Source: Scortum barcoo (Eukaryota; Chordata; Actinopteri; Centrarchiformes; Terapontidae). From it: a stretch of DNA of 64,000 nucleotides. Below, in pieces: positions 26,201 to 38,900 of this stretch. The stretch lies in NCBI GenBank assembly GCA_023238725.1, contig CM041550.1, positions 4,411,044 to 4,475,043 on the forward strand. Reading direction: 5' to 3'. Below the pieces are notes generated by a model. The model saw only the letters and a program-made list of their open reading frames with translations, made no database searches and was not told the DNA's origin. Each line of letters begins with the position of its first letter. The first letter of the stretch is position 1. The position numbers and the translations under genes are program-made.

Positions 26201-29200
26201 TGTCGCCAGGTGACGTGTGTGTGGCCAGGTAAACCTCACCTGTCTCCTGGATCCAGTCCAATGCCTGCACACACACACACACACACACACAGAGCAGATA
26301 AAGTTGATCCTCAGTCTCTGTATATCTGCTCCTATAAACTCACTCCCTGATAAAATAAACCAGATGTCCCTTTAGTGCTGCACATTTCCCCAAAGCCAAA
26401 ATCCAGCCAGAACTCTTTGTTTCACTAATGCACACACACACTCACACACACACAGTATACACATACATTATCATACACACACACGGACCTGCTTGGCGCT
26501 GCGTTCAAACACCAGATACTGCTGACACTGGTCCAGCCTTCGTTTCTTTAACGTCCAGAAGTGAAGGACTCTGTTCTCTCGCTGCAGCAGCTCGTTCAGA
26601 ATGGCTGCACGCAAAAACACACAAAACGGACATATACACATTACATATACACACACTCCCTCCATGTTTATGTCTGATGAGGTTTTCAAACTATCAGATT
26701 AAAAACAAGCCAAATAATTAGGAATATTCTGTGTAACATTATTTTATCAGTGTTATTGAACTAAATTACACTTACAAATCTACAAATCTGTACAAAACTA
26801 AAACAATCAGCTTTGCATAAACATTTGAGCTGTCAATCATGATCAGATTTCTAGAAAAACATAAATGAGTGTCCTTTAATAGTAGCTTTAATTTGCAGCT
26901 CCCTATATGTGGTCAGTTTTAGCTGCACTCACCTTTAACCTGTTGTTCGGGCCCTCTGGCGTGACCAGCGGCTCCGGGGATGCTCACGTTGTTCCTGTGG
27001 ATGTACTTCAAAAACACCTCAGCGTTCCTCCGGGCCAGAGTGCATGCCTGGAGCAGAGGGACGTAGTGCTTATACTGACAAACTCACACCGCTCAAACAA
27101 ACATCAGGATGTGTTCGCAGCCGACCTGACGTGAGCGTTTAAAACAAACTCGTGTCGGCCTGTTTGCTTCTGTTTACTTGGGCTGGTGTAACGTTGTTGT
27201 TCGAACGCTGTTAATCAAACACATCCACCGTGTTTCCATCGAGCAAAGGTCATTTGAGGGTTTTATAAAAAGTTAATGAAACTCAAAATTGGCCAACAGA
27301 GAGAGCTTCAGCTTCCAGAGTAATTTAAACAGCTAATTTTGGTCAGATCTCCAGAGCACAACCTGTCGAGATGATGGATCTACTTGTTATCGCTCGTCTC
27401 ATCTACCATCCCATTTCAGCATCTCATCTTGAGGAGTCTTATCTCATCTAAAACGCTGTAATAACCTTCATTAATTTAGTTATTCGGAAATATTTATTCT
27501 GCCTAATTCTGCTAATTGAATCTGATGTTTCTTCTTTTTTCTTGCTCAGCTTTTGTATGAATGTGCTTCTAACAGGAGCCTGGTGTGAGAACCTGAGATG
27601 AATCACCTTGAGGAAGGCTTCTTTCTGCTCCAGGTGTTTACTGATCAGAGGTAGGAGGTGGTCGCAGTCGGCCGTCATCCCCAGTTTATCGTGGCTGCCG
27701 CACCAGTCCTCATCCCGGCGGTACTCCTCCTGCTCCAGGCTCTCCAACACGCTGCACACCTGGACGCACACAAGAAGTCGGTGGCATCATAACATCTCTC
27801 CTTTTTCAAGCTTACATGAGAGATGATGTGTGTTTGAGGCGTACCTGTTCAGATGTCTTGTAGAAGGCCACGGAGGCGTTGACCAGCTTCAGGCGGTCCT
27901 CCATCTTCAGCATCAACTGCTGCCAGTGAACCGCCACTTTCTCGGCGCAGCTTCGAATCGCCTCTGGATCATAGTGACCTGCCTGGAGGACCATCTGGAG
28001 GAAGGGAGGAGGAGGAGGAGGAGAGACTTAGGCAGAGGTGGAGGGTGATACGAGGTCATGAAGGAAAGCCTGCGACACCTCGTGGATCCAACAGTGTGAA
28101 GGCTGAGGAAGTCTATCTACTACAGTAAAGTAGTAAAAAAAGAAGTAAAAAAGGTGTAGAAAGGATGTTTACCTCCGCTTTTTGTTGGACCTGCAAAGCG
28201 CTCTGATGAGTCTTCTGGAGAGAGTTAGCGTGGAAAAGAGACTGGAGGAAAAGGAGAAGAAGAGATGGTTACTATCAATTCAAATCACTGACTCATTAGT
28301 TTGGCTCAGCTTTCCTGTGAAGGTTTTCACCATCATTAATGCTACGGAGCGATTTTTTTTAATGCAGTGGTTCCTCTTTTGTTTGCCAGGGGTTTCACAT
28401 CATTTTACCGATCTAGATTTCGCAGCAAAGTTTCCGGAGAAAAAAGCATAAGAGCATAAGCAAAGCGAAGAAGATGAAGATAGTGAAACAGCAAACGTGA
28501 ACAATGTAAATTTCCAACTTCACTTTTGCAAATTTTTTTATGAGGAAGGAAACAAACTGAAGGCGTTTGTTCGACCTCAGGGGTTCACACATCGCGTTCT
28601 GCTGAGAAACACTGAATTCAAACAGACAAGAAAAGTCCACAGGGTACCTCTAAGTGCACTGTGGGTGCTATGTCTAAAAAAATAAAGTCAGTTTTTATCA
28701 AACCGTGGCAAGCCTGCACCCACCAGCTCCCATCATGCATTGGAGCCGGAGCCAGAGCTGATGTGTCTTCTCTTGAAATACAAAAGCAATATTTTTCCTA
28801 CAGAAAATGATGGTCTTATCACCTTAATACATCTTGGTATTCTGTTAATATCCTATCTATCTCAGCTCCGTCTACTGTGCCCAAATGTGAGTGCCAAAAA
28901 TGGCAGTGACACCTAAATCATATCTTCAAAGGTCAGAGGTCACAGTACATGTTTTTCTAAAGTCAACGTCCTGCGGTCTACTAAAACTGACTCGTAAATC
29001 AAGAACAGACAAAAAGGTAGTTAAATATCTGAATTTCATTCATTGTATCTGCATGTTTGTGGATATGTCTGTTTGTGGATACACACACACACACACACAC
29101 AATCAGAGCTTCACAGGAGCTGAAACCAGGCCAGGACACACATGTTGGGTCTGTGCCAAAATGATGTGTTTGTATATGTGTGTGTGTAGTACAGTGCTGA

Positions 29201-29666
29201 CCAAGAGGCTTTTACCCCTGTGAGTGCTCACACACCTCTGGAGTCAGCTATTTAAAGTACTGCACAGCGTCACACATACACACACAAACATACACAAGCA
29301 GAGATAGCACTTAAATGCATCTGTGTGTGTGTGTGTGTGCGCTGTGCATCTGTTACTCTTCAAAATCAATGCAGAATGAAATAATTATCAGGAGTGAGTG
29401 TGTGTAACAGTGAGCACACCCATCTGCTATCATTCAAAGCGATGCATACTGAAATAATTATTACTAAAATACAGTAAGCCTCGTCTGAACAGCAATAATT
29501 AGGATGTGTGTGGTTGTGTGTGAGTGTGTGTGACTGAGTGTGTACCTCTATAGCCATCTGGAACTGTTCATGTTCCCTCTGCAGCTGCTCAGCCTCAGAC
29601 AGAGAGCTGGCATTCACCATGCTAGCATTCAGCATGGACTCACCGTTACGAATCCAACCCAACACC

Positions 29667-29708
<42 letters not shown>

Positions 29709-32700
29709 CAAAGCCATGTACGACACTGCAAATCTTAAATTAGAGGGTATGTATGCTAATGCATGCTGTGGGAGGAAAATCTCCCACACAAAAAACTGTG
29801 AAAATAGGTGCACAGGTTAAGAACAGAAATGATATATATCCTGTATGTACACAGTGAGACTGATATTCAGTGTGATGAAAACATTGGGTTCAAACTGTAA
29901 ACAATATAGTATGAAGAGTATAAATGGTGTGGATGCAGAGATTATTGGTGTGCAGGTTTTAGTAGCACGAATGGAGGTGATAATAATGGTGTTATTTATT
30001 GGCTTTATGAAGAATGGCATCAAGGTCTTTAGTCTTTATCTCCACCATCAGAAACCCTTTTTACAGATCACAAACGAGGGGCAGTCTGAGAAGGACAAAT
30101 GTCACATACTGACTAACTGATGTTGATGAAACGTGTGTGAACAACAGTTGGACATTAGCTATATCAAATAATCAGGTTTTGGACTTTTTCTATGGTACAG
30201 GACTTTATCTTGAGTGGTTGTTTGACTGATGTGCAGCAGATGGCAGCACAGTCTGCCACAGATAAAGAAGCACGAGAAGCAGAGCGGACTAACTCCACAG
30301 TCTGAATAAGTTTAAAATGAAATTTAAAATGATGATAAATCGAACTAATTCAAACACACAAGTTCAATTTATGTAAAAAATGTTCATTAGTTAACTAAAA
30401 TGGATTTAATCAAACATCCCACCTCTTGATACCTTTGCTGACAGCTCACCTGTCTATAGTTTCAGAACAAATGGCCTGATTGAAAAGGTATCTACAGCCT
30501 CTATTAAAACAGCATGATTTACTTTTGATGGTCAACAAGGAAACAGGGACAGCCAGTTTATTTTTATCTTTTATCTGTAATATTTGTAAAAGTGATGGAT
30601 TATACTGACTGTCCCACAGATCTGCTGCAGCACTGACAGAATCAAAGCAACATTTGATGATCAATAAATAAATTAAAATGCAGAATTTCAATGACATATA
30701 ACAACAGTGTGGTTTACTTTTAATGTCATTTATTATTTTTTTATAATTAATTTCCTTTTGATTTTTTTCTTAGTCATACCTACTAGCAGAGAGTTCACGC
30801 TGCTTACATTTAATTCCCAGGTCATTTTAAATCACTTTGCCTGACTAGGTGTATTTGCACATTTGCCATCCATTACATACACAACATTATTGCACACCTG
30901 ACCAACGTTGTGCCTGCAGTTATTGTAAGTTTGCATTTCACTGAACTGTGCAGTTTCAAAATAAGTGTAATGGATATATGACCAGGAATATTCTATATTG
31001 GAGTAAGGAGGAGAATAGGGTGTAACAGGAGTGTGTGTGTTTGTGTATGTGTGTTATTAGCACATTGCCATAAACCTCATAAATTATTCAGTCGTATCCA
31101 TCTGCAGCAGCAGCGTACTTCCTGTCTCAACATGCAGCATGTTAACATCTGGAGAAGCTTCTTTACAAAAAAAAAAAAAAACACGAAACATCTTTTACTT
31201 TAGCGGAGCGGAAGAGCTGGGTGTTGTTTTTGTCATTTATCCAACACGGAGGAGTAATTTTTTTACAGATTATTTTCTTTTGTTTCTAAAAAAAGCCAGT
31301 CCACCTTGCTCCATTAAGGCTCCATATCATTTCCTTTTTAGGATTTAGTTTCAAAGTCTTCTCCGGTTCAGGATCAGAATAAAGCGCCTGATATTTTGCA
31401 GGCAGGTGCAGTTTACTTAAAGAGGAACTCCACTGACTTTACACATCAAAGTCTGCATGCAGGCGCTTGGGGAGTGCTGCTGCATATGTGTATATTTCAA
31501 AAAGGAAGGTGAATGCATCAAATAAAAAGAAAAATATCCCTGGTTCTGCTGCACAGATTTACCCACTTCTTATTCAGTGTTTTAAGAATGCAATGCAATA
31601 AAATCTACGGGGATGAAAGTGTGAATACATCTTCATAGCGCAGTTTTAACTATGTTTTTGACCCAATACTCAATATATACCATACTACTACAGCATAACA
31701 TATGTAGGGAGATAATTCTATGAGATATGAACTATTTAAAACTAGAATACAGGCCTCTGATAAGCCTTCATAAACCTGCTCAATGGAGGAGTGGACAGGT
31801 GGGTCCAGTTTAAGCAAAATAATTTAAACAGAATGAAATTAAATAAATTTATATGGAATTAAATCAGATGAGTGAGAATGAAAAAAATGCATGAATGATG
31901 TCCGGTGAGTTTCCTCAGTTTTCTTTCGGTGTCTCGCGTTGGCGTCGTCACTTGCGCGTTTACCTGTTTGACCTCGGCCTGTAGGTGGCGCAGCTGCAGG
32001 GTCTGCTCCAGCCGCGTGTGTGTGTGTTGGGCGTTGAGCTCCACCTCCTGCTGCTTCTCGTGGAGGAACTCCAGCAGCTCCTGAACCTGAGAGGCCAAGT
32101 CCATGTCCTTCTCCCCCGTCAGCTCGATCCCTGACACACACACAAACACACACACACACAAACACACACACACAGCTGCGATCAGAATCAGCTTTATCGT
32201 CCAAGTATGTGAACACATACGGGGAATTTAACTGTGTTTTTTTATGTTGCAGATGATCTCTGTTGTATTAACTCTAATTCCCCTGCAGCTCTGTATAGGC
32301 AGGATTTACTCTTTAACCTCTTATAATATTCAATATTTCTGCTCTCTTTTGCAGCTGATTACTTTTCTGATATATTACAAACTGTATATTTTATTATATA
32401 GATGGATTGTATTAATTTGAGGTGTAAATGTCTGATTGAAGCCTTGAATAAAAGAGAAGTGTGTGTCTCTATACCAGAATGTGTGGGTGTGTGTGTTTGT
32501 GTGTGAGTGTGCTGAGAGCGATTTAGCACTCCAGGGGGCAGAGTGTCTGAGGCTGTGACCTCCACATCTACTCATACACGACGTACACACTCACACACAC
32601 ACAGTAAGAGGATTGTGCTGTGACGATTTTTTAACCTAATTCTCTTGCCGTTCCACAAAACACGCTTTAATTTCCCTCTCTCCGTCATTGTGCAGCGCGG

Positions 32701-35700
32701 CCTGAGCCCGTTTAGCCACGTTCAGACAGCCGCAGGGACACGCGTGATCACGTCTGAAGAGCAGCGTGACTGTTAATGCAACAAATGATGTGACTGGAGC
32801 GTACGCACAGAACAACCCTCACAAACACGGTTTATTTAAGGTTTTAGGTTTAAACGCAGGCTCCGAGCAGCTCTCGCCTCGGGCTCCATCTCTGTGTATT
32901 TCAGCAAACGCTCAGAATTGGGCACTTGGGAAACATGTTAGATGTACAATGAAGCCAGGTGTGAAATCCAGTTCAGAGCAAAACTCAAGAGTATGATGGG
33001 AAATTATCTCCCCGAGCTCAGAAACACACTTTAAAACAGCATCTTTTGTCCTTTGCTCTTATCATTTCTATTCCTTTGACTCTCCTGCCTCTCTCGCTTA
33101 ACGTTTTCAGTCCTTGTCCACCCATTTTTCGTCGCGGAGAGGTGCTTTTTGTGAGCGTTATACCTGAAGCCTGGACCTCCATGATGTACTGGTGCAGGTC
33201 TTGACCCTGCTGCATCACTTCGTAGGTCATGTTGTTCATGGCCGCCTTCCTCTCTGCGTGCCTCTTCAGCCGCTGCTCCGCCAGGCCGATGTCCTCCGCG
33301 CTCCCGGAGGAGGAGCCGCCTCCCCCCCGCTGCCGCTGCCCGACCGGCCGGCGTCGTTCAGCTGACGAGACAGATCCTCGTTCCAGGCGTCCAACTCCGC
33401 TGTGACCTGCAGGAGGAGAAAAAGAAGCGTGAGATCAGAGGATGGAGACACACTTCACAACACACACATCAGAAGATGCTGAGCTATCTGTGTTTTTTGT
33501 GATGTGTCCATCACTGTTGGCTCTAATTAGCTCTTCTCATTGGATGTTGAGCCAGTTGAACATGTTGAATTAACGATGGAGGCTGTAGGTAAAACACAGC
33601 TCTCTGACAAGCGATTTCACATTTAGTTCAGTTTATTTCTGTTTTTAACTTCGAGCACTTCTTTTCTTTTCTTCGTAAAAAAGACCTTTACTCATTTTGT
33701 TTTGTCTTTCTTCGATTTTTTTTTTTGGTAGATGAATAAATACTAATTATTTTCTTTGTCTCAGGGCAAAAGATAATCCATCAGTCACAAGCTTCAGCTG
33801 TGAATCTTTAGTGCTGCGGGGCTGCGTATGCTCTTGTCAGTGGTACTTCTCTAAAATCTGTTCGAGTGTTGTTCTCCTCTCTGCTGTTGAACACACACTC
33901 TCGCTGCTCTCTCACCTCTATAGTGTACTGCTCAAATATGCGCAGCTGCAGAAAGATGTCCAGTTTGATTTTGCGCTCGTGGAACAGCTCCTCCATCTGA
34001 CCCTGGGCCTCATCCAGCTGCTGCAGCACGCCCTGGATGTGAGCGATGGAGCTGCAGTGCGGCGTCTTATTGGTCGACATGGCTGCGTCTCTGCGGGAGG
34101 AGACGGAGGGAGACGTGAAACCACATTACCCCGAACAGAAGACGTCATTATAAGAGGATAACGCATCTTTTTGAAAAGGAGAGGAGGAGAAGAACCGCTG
34201 TTTTCATTTTTTAAATGATTAAATGATTTTAAATTAAAGCTGTTTAGATAAACAACAAATGAAGTAAAATCAACCAAAATAACGCTTTATTTCAACTTTA
34301 AAGCCTCACAACTTGCATTATTTTGAATTTATTATTTTATTTACACAACTAAGTTTAAAATGAGGACAAACTGAGATGGAGACAGAAGTATAGATCATTT
34401 CAGACTTTCATTCATTGTGCCAATATGTTAATTATTTTTTGTAATCTTCCATGAGTGGTTGTAGGTTTTTTTAATGACATTTTAAGTATGAATATTATTA
34501 CCTGAGCTCTTCAATGAATCTCTTTAATAACATTATAAATATTAATATCAGCCTCTGTATTCATTTTTCACCCTCTCAACAACCATCATGAATAATAATA
34601 ATAATAATATGAATTTTATATTACCTGAGCTGCTGTATTAATTCCTCTCCTTCTTTAATCACGTTGAGCGTCGCCTCCAGTGTGGCCGTCTGCTGCTGCT
34701 GAAACTGCTGGATCAGAGTCTGAACCGAGTCCACCGAATCGCAGCACACATCGTCCAGCAGCTGCTTCTGCAGCTCCTCCATCCACGACCACAGCTGGAC
34801 GCACAGACAACAAACAGACAGACGTGCAGGTTAGTCGATGTGTGATCAGTCCACTGGCACACAATATTCCTGTGTCTGAAAACACTGGAGTGAAAATAAC
34901 ACCAACAAATGCACGACAGACTCCAGTGCCGCTAATTATGTAAGCAAACGTTTGTCCAACTGGGACTCAACCTGCAATTACACATATTACACTTATCACA
35001 CACCAGAGAGCAAAATTAAGGATTCATGACAGCGTGTTCATTTTTTGTGTTTGAGTGTGTCCCACCTCCTTAGTGTGTGTGTGGAAGGAGACGGACATGT
35101 CGAGCAGCAGCTTCCTGTGTTCGACTCGGCGGACAAAGTCCTGGATCCGGACCTCCAGGTGTCTGGCAGCCTTGTAGATCTCCTCGGGGTCACACTCTCC
35201 GGTCTGAGCCAGCTGCTCGGCCGCCTCCAGCAGCTTGTCTGCGTTAGTGTACGTGTTCTGAGAGAGGGAGGAGAGATCGTCATCGTCATCAACATCGACA
35301 TTATCAAAACCTGCATTAGCTTCGTCTTATATCATGGAAAATATCACAGGCGTCGCTCACGAGTGAAAAAGAAACTGTGGTGAAGTGACAACAAAGTGTG
35401 ATAATACACTTCAAGGGGTGTTAGTATAAAAAATATCAGACTTGGCAGATGGCGTCCTTCAGTTCTTCCTCCTCAGTTATGTTCACATATCAGGACATTC
35501 TTCTTCTTCTTGTGTATCATCACTAACATCAGCACTTTTGTAAATATTAAGTGCAAAGAAAACACGTCTGCCATCATTATAGCCTTTTTCACCATCACAT
35601 TTCTTATCATCTTCTTTATCATCACCATGGTTTTCATCATCATCGTCATTATCAATTTTTTTTGTATCATTAAATATTAATTTCTTCCTTTTTCGTTACT

Positions 35701-35860
35701 TTTTTATATTTTCACCACCATCATATTTGCTTTTATATTATCACTCACAATAATACCTTTCTAATGAAATCACCCAGTTCACCCTCTCTGTTGATGTTTT
35801 AGACCTAATTTAATCAGATTTCCAGCTTATACACCACTGCTGGACGGGGATAATGCTACA

Positions 35861-35923
<63 letters not shown>

Positions 35924-38900
35924 TGGATCATTTTATATTAAAAAGTTAATTCCAGTTTCTTTAAATCAACAACATAAGGTTTCCTGTTTCTATCTCCCCC
36001 CAAAAATGGACTAAATTGTGTTTGAGTGTAAAAGCTAGGACAAAATGGATTAGTGTCGGTCTGTTCTAGTAAATGTGAGAGATTACTCACTGGAATATCT
36101 CACTTGAGGAAATATATTACATCTGAGATATTCTGGGGTGACTGGATGTTTGGGGGTGTGGCAAAAAAGTTTTTTATGATCCCAATTATTCAAGAATATG
36201 AGTGAAAGCTTACAGTCTGGATATTTCACATGTTTGAGGGATTAGTCGGAAGATAAAGATTAAAATTTACGAGAGATTATTACTTTTCACTGCATGACTG
36301 CTTTGGTTGAGGGTGAGGATTATGGCGGGGAGATGATGGGAAAGCAGAATCATCGCTATCACCTGAATATAAAAGACTAAAGCTGATGTTTTCGGGATAT
36401 AAATGAACGAAAGAAATGAAAATCGAATAAAGACAACAGGTGATGGAAAAGAAGAATCCTCCTGAGGTGTTTCGTCGGGACTGAATGAAAATAGATATCT
36501 AAAAACTTGAGCAAATAAGACAAAGTTATCTGTTTGTATTTCCACTTTTCTTTTTAAGAATCAATACCAGTTTTCCCTTTCAAATTACGGCTATTTTAAC
36601 AGTATACATACATATAACTACCATTCCTGAACACAAGATACCCACAAGTTACCCAACTAATCCACTACTAATTTCACTTTTATTATTACTCGCACAACTT
36701 CTATTACCTCTTTAAGTGCTATAAAAACATTTTAGTAACCTTGCTGTTCTCTGTAGCCACCGACACCGTGGCAAACATCCAAAACAGCCCATTATGGCAT
36801 AACAGCATCTTTGAAACTACATCTACAGCATCATAGCAACCACCTAGTGATGCCATAGCAACAGACTTCAACACCCAGACAAATGGATATAACCACCCAG
36901 AGTGACATTAATAGTCTGGCAACCACCTAAAAAACCTTAGAAACCAGTAATCGTCTTTGCAACCAAGAAACTGTCCATCAAAAACGTCCCAGCGACCCAA
37001 CAACACTGTGCAAACATCTGAGAAATGACCTGCAAAACCTTTTAGCAACTCATCAACAAAACCTTGACTTTTCCTTTTTCATTGCATTTCCAAAACTTGT
37101 GTTTCGAATGCTATCACTTCACAGCCACCAGAGGTACACTAGTTTTAATCTCTTGACAAAATCAAACAGTCTGACCTCTCTATCAACCTGTCGGTGGTGC
37201 GATGAAGCGGTGTCAGCGCTCCCCAGAGAAATTAAGATCTAAGGTGAGAGAGAAGCTGGAAGAACGCGGGCTTTAATGAAAGTAAATGAGGTTTTTTTTT
37301 TCATTAAGTCTTTCCGTTTGATGTTTGGTGGTTTCTAATGGAGAAGAAAGTAATCAGATGTAGATGAGGAGGGCTAAAAATAAAGAAGCAGTAACGATGT
37401 TAAAAAAAAAAAGGACGTTAAAATGTCGCCCGGGTTAAACACACACACAGCACATCCCACCGCATCCACACAAAAGGCCGTTAGAGTAAGTGTAATAAGG
37501 GTAAACATACTTACATATTCATCTCTTGGCATGTTCCTTAAATGTGTAGTACATTTATTCATGTTATGTGTACTGCTAAGTGGAGGGTTTTACCAGCAAA
37601 ACACCACAAACTGCACACAAAAATGCTGATAAGGAGGAAAAAAAAAAAAAAGGAGAGAGAGCGTCTGACCCAAATAATGCTGATCCATGGCAGGTTATGA
37701 AGGTTAATCCTAATCCAGAGTGTAAACATCAGATTATACAACTACACACTTTTTTTACAGGATTAACACTCTTTTATGGGATTATAACTTTACTGAAACT
37801 CCACTGTCCAAAGCAGTACATTATTTATCCGCTTCCATCGGTCCAGGCTGACACCTGACTGACTCGCTGTTATTTGATTTTTAACTGCAGGATGTCGCAG
37901 ACTACAGCCCGTTTTCAAGAACTAAAAAGCACTTAGATGGTGGAAATTGCTGAGAAAGCCTCTATAATATAAATAAATTGATCGAGGAGGAGACTTTGGA
38001 AAGGTGGCGAGACTTCAGCTTCAGGAAAAATAACATAAAGATGATGAGGAAGCAAAGAAGAAAAAGAGATGAATACCAGAGTAGTAAATTAGTCATCAGT
38101 TTCAATGGATTCAGATTAGACACTCATTCCCTTATTTGATGTTATAGACCACATTATGTTTTTTTTCAAAAACTAGGAAGCACTCAGATAAGGCAGACTG
38201 CAGAGAAAACCTCTATAAAAAAGCTGATGAGAGCGTCTCGAGACCACGCAGAGCGGTGGTGTGTGTTAAACATCAGCAGAGACAGTGAGGATTTGAAGAT
38301 CCTGATCACATGAGATGTTGTTTAACCTTTCTCCTATTTGTTTAGTCTCCGAAGAAATGCTCTACAGCACACGCGCCCGCTATCTGAGCACATACTTGAT
38401 GTTAAAACAAATCAAATCAGACAAACTGACAACTTCAATAGAGACGAACAGCAAATATTTTTACTGCGTCCCATCTGCTTCAAAGCCCTTCAAAGCTCCA
38501 CTTGCATATGAACCAATATTTCAGTAAACCGACTGTGTGCTTTTTTTAAGCAGGCCTGCACATGTTGCATCATTTCAGGACTCGACCGAGATCTCTGCAA
38601 AAAACAGCCTGTGTGCTGTTTGATATTGGACAGAAGAAATTCACTGCTAAGCAATGTCTGTAATATTTATCAGGATTTCACTATATCAAATGTTTAAACC
38701 TTTTCTTTTGCAGACTGTGCACATCTTTCTTTTCCTCAGAGCTCCCACATGTTCCGTCTCCTTCTTTATGACCAAAACTTTACTTCCAGTGTTTCTAATG
38801 CGACCGTAGCGCTGAATTTCAGGAATGGATAACATCTTCTGAAGATCTTTCAGGAAAGGCTTGTGACCATACATGGTTATGTAGAGGCATGTCTTCATGC

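Noticed and set aside
33811..34161. Plus-strand frame overlapping exon 16
   Set aside because: It is the antisense shadow of a conserved kalrn exon with good splice sites on the minus strand.
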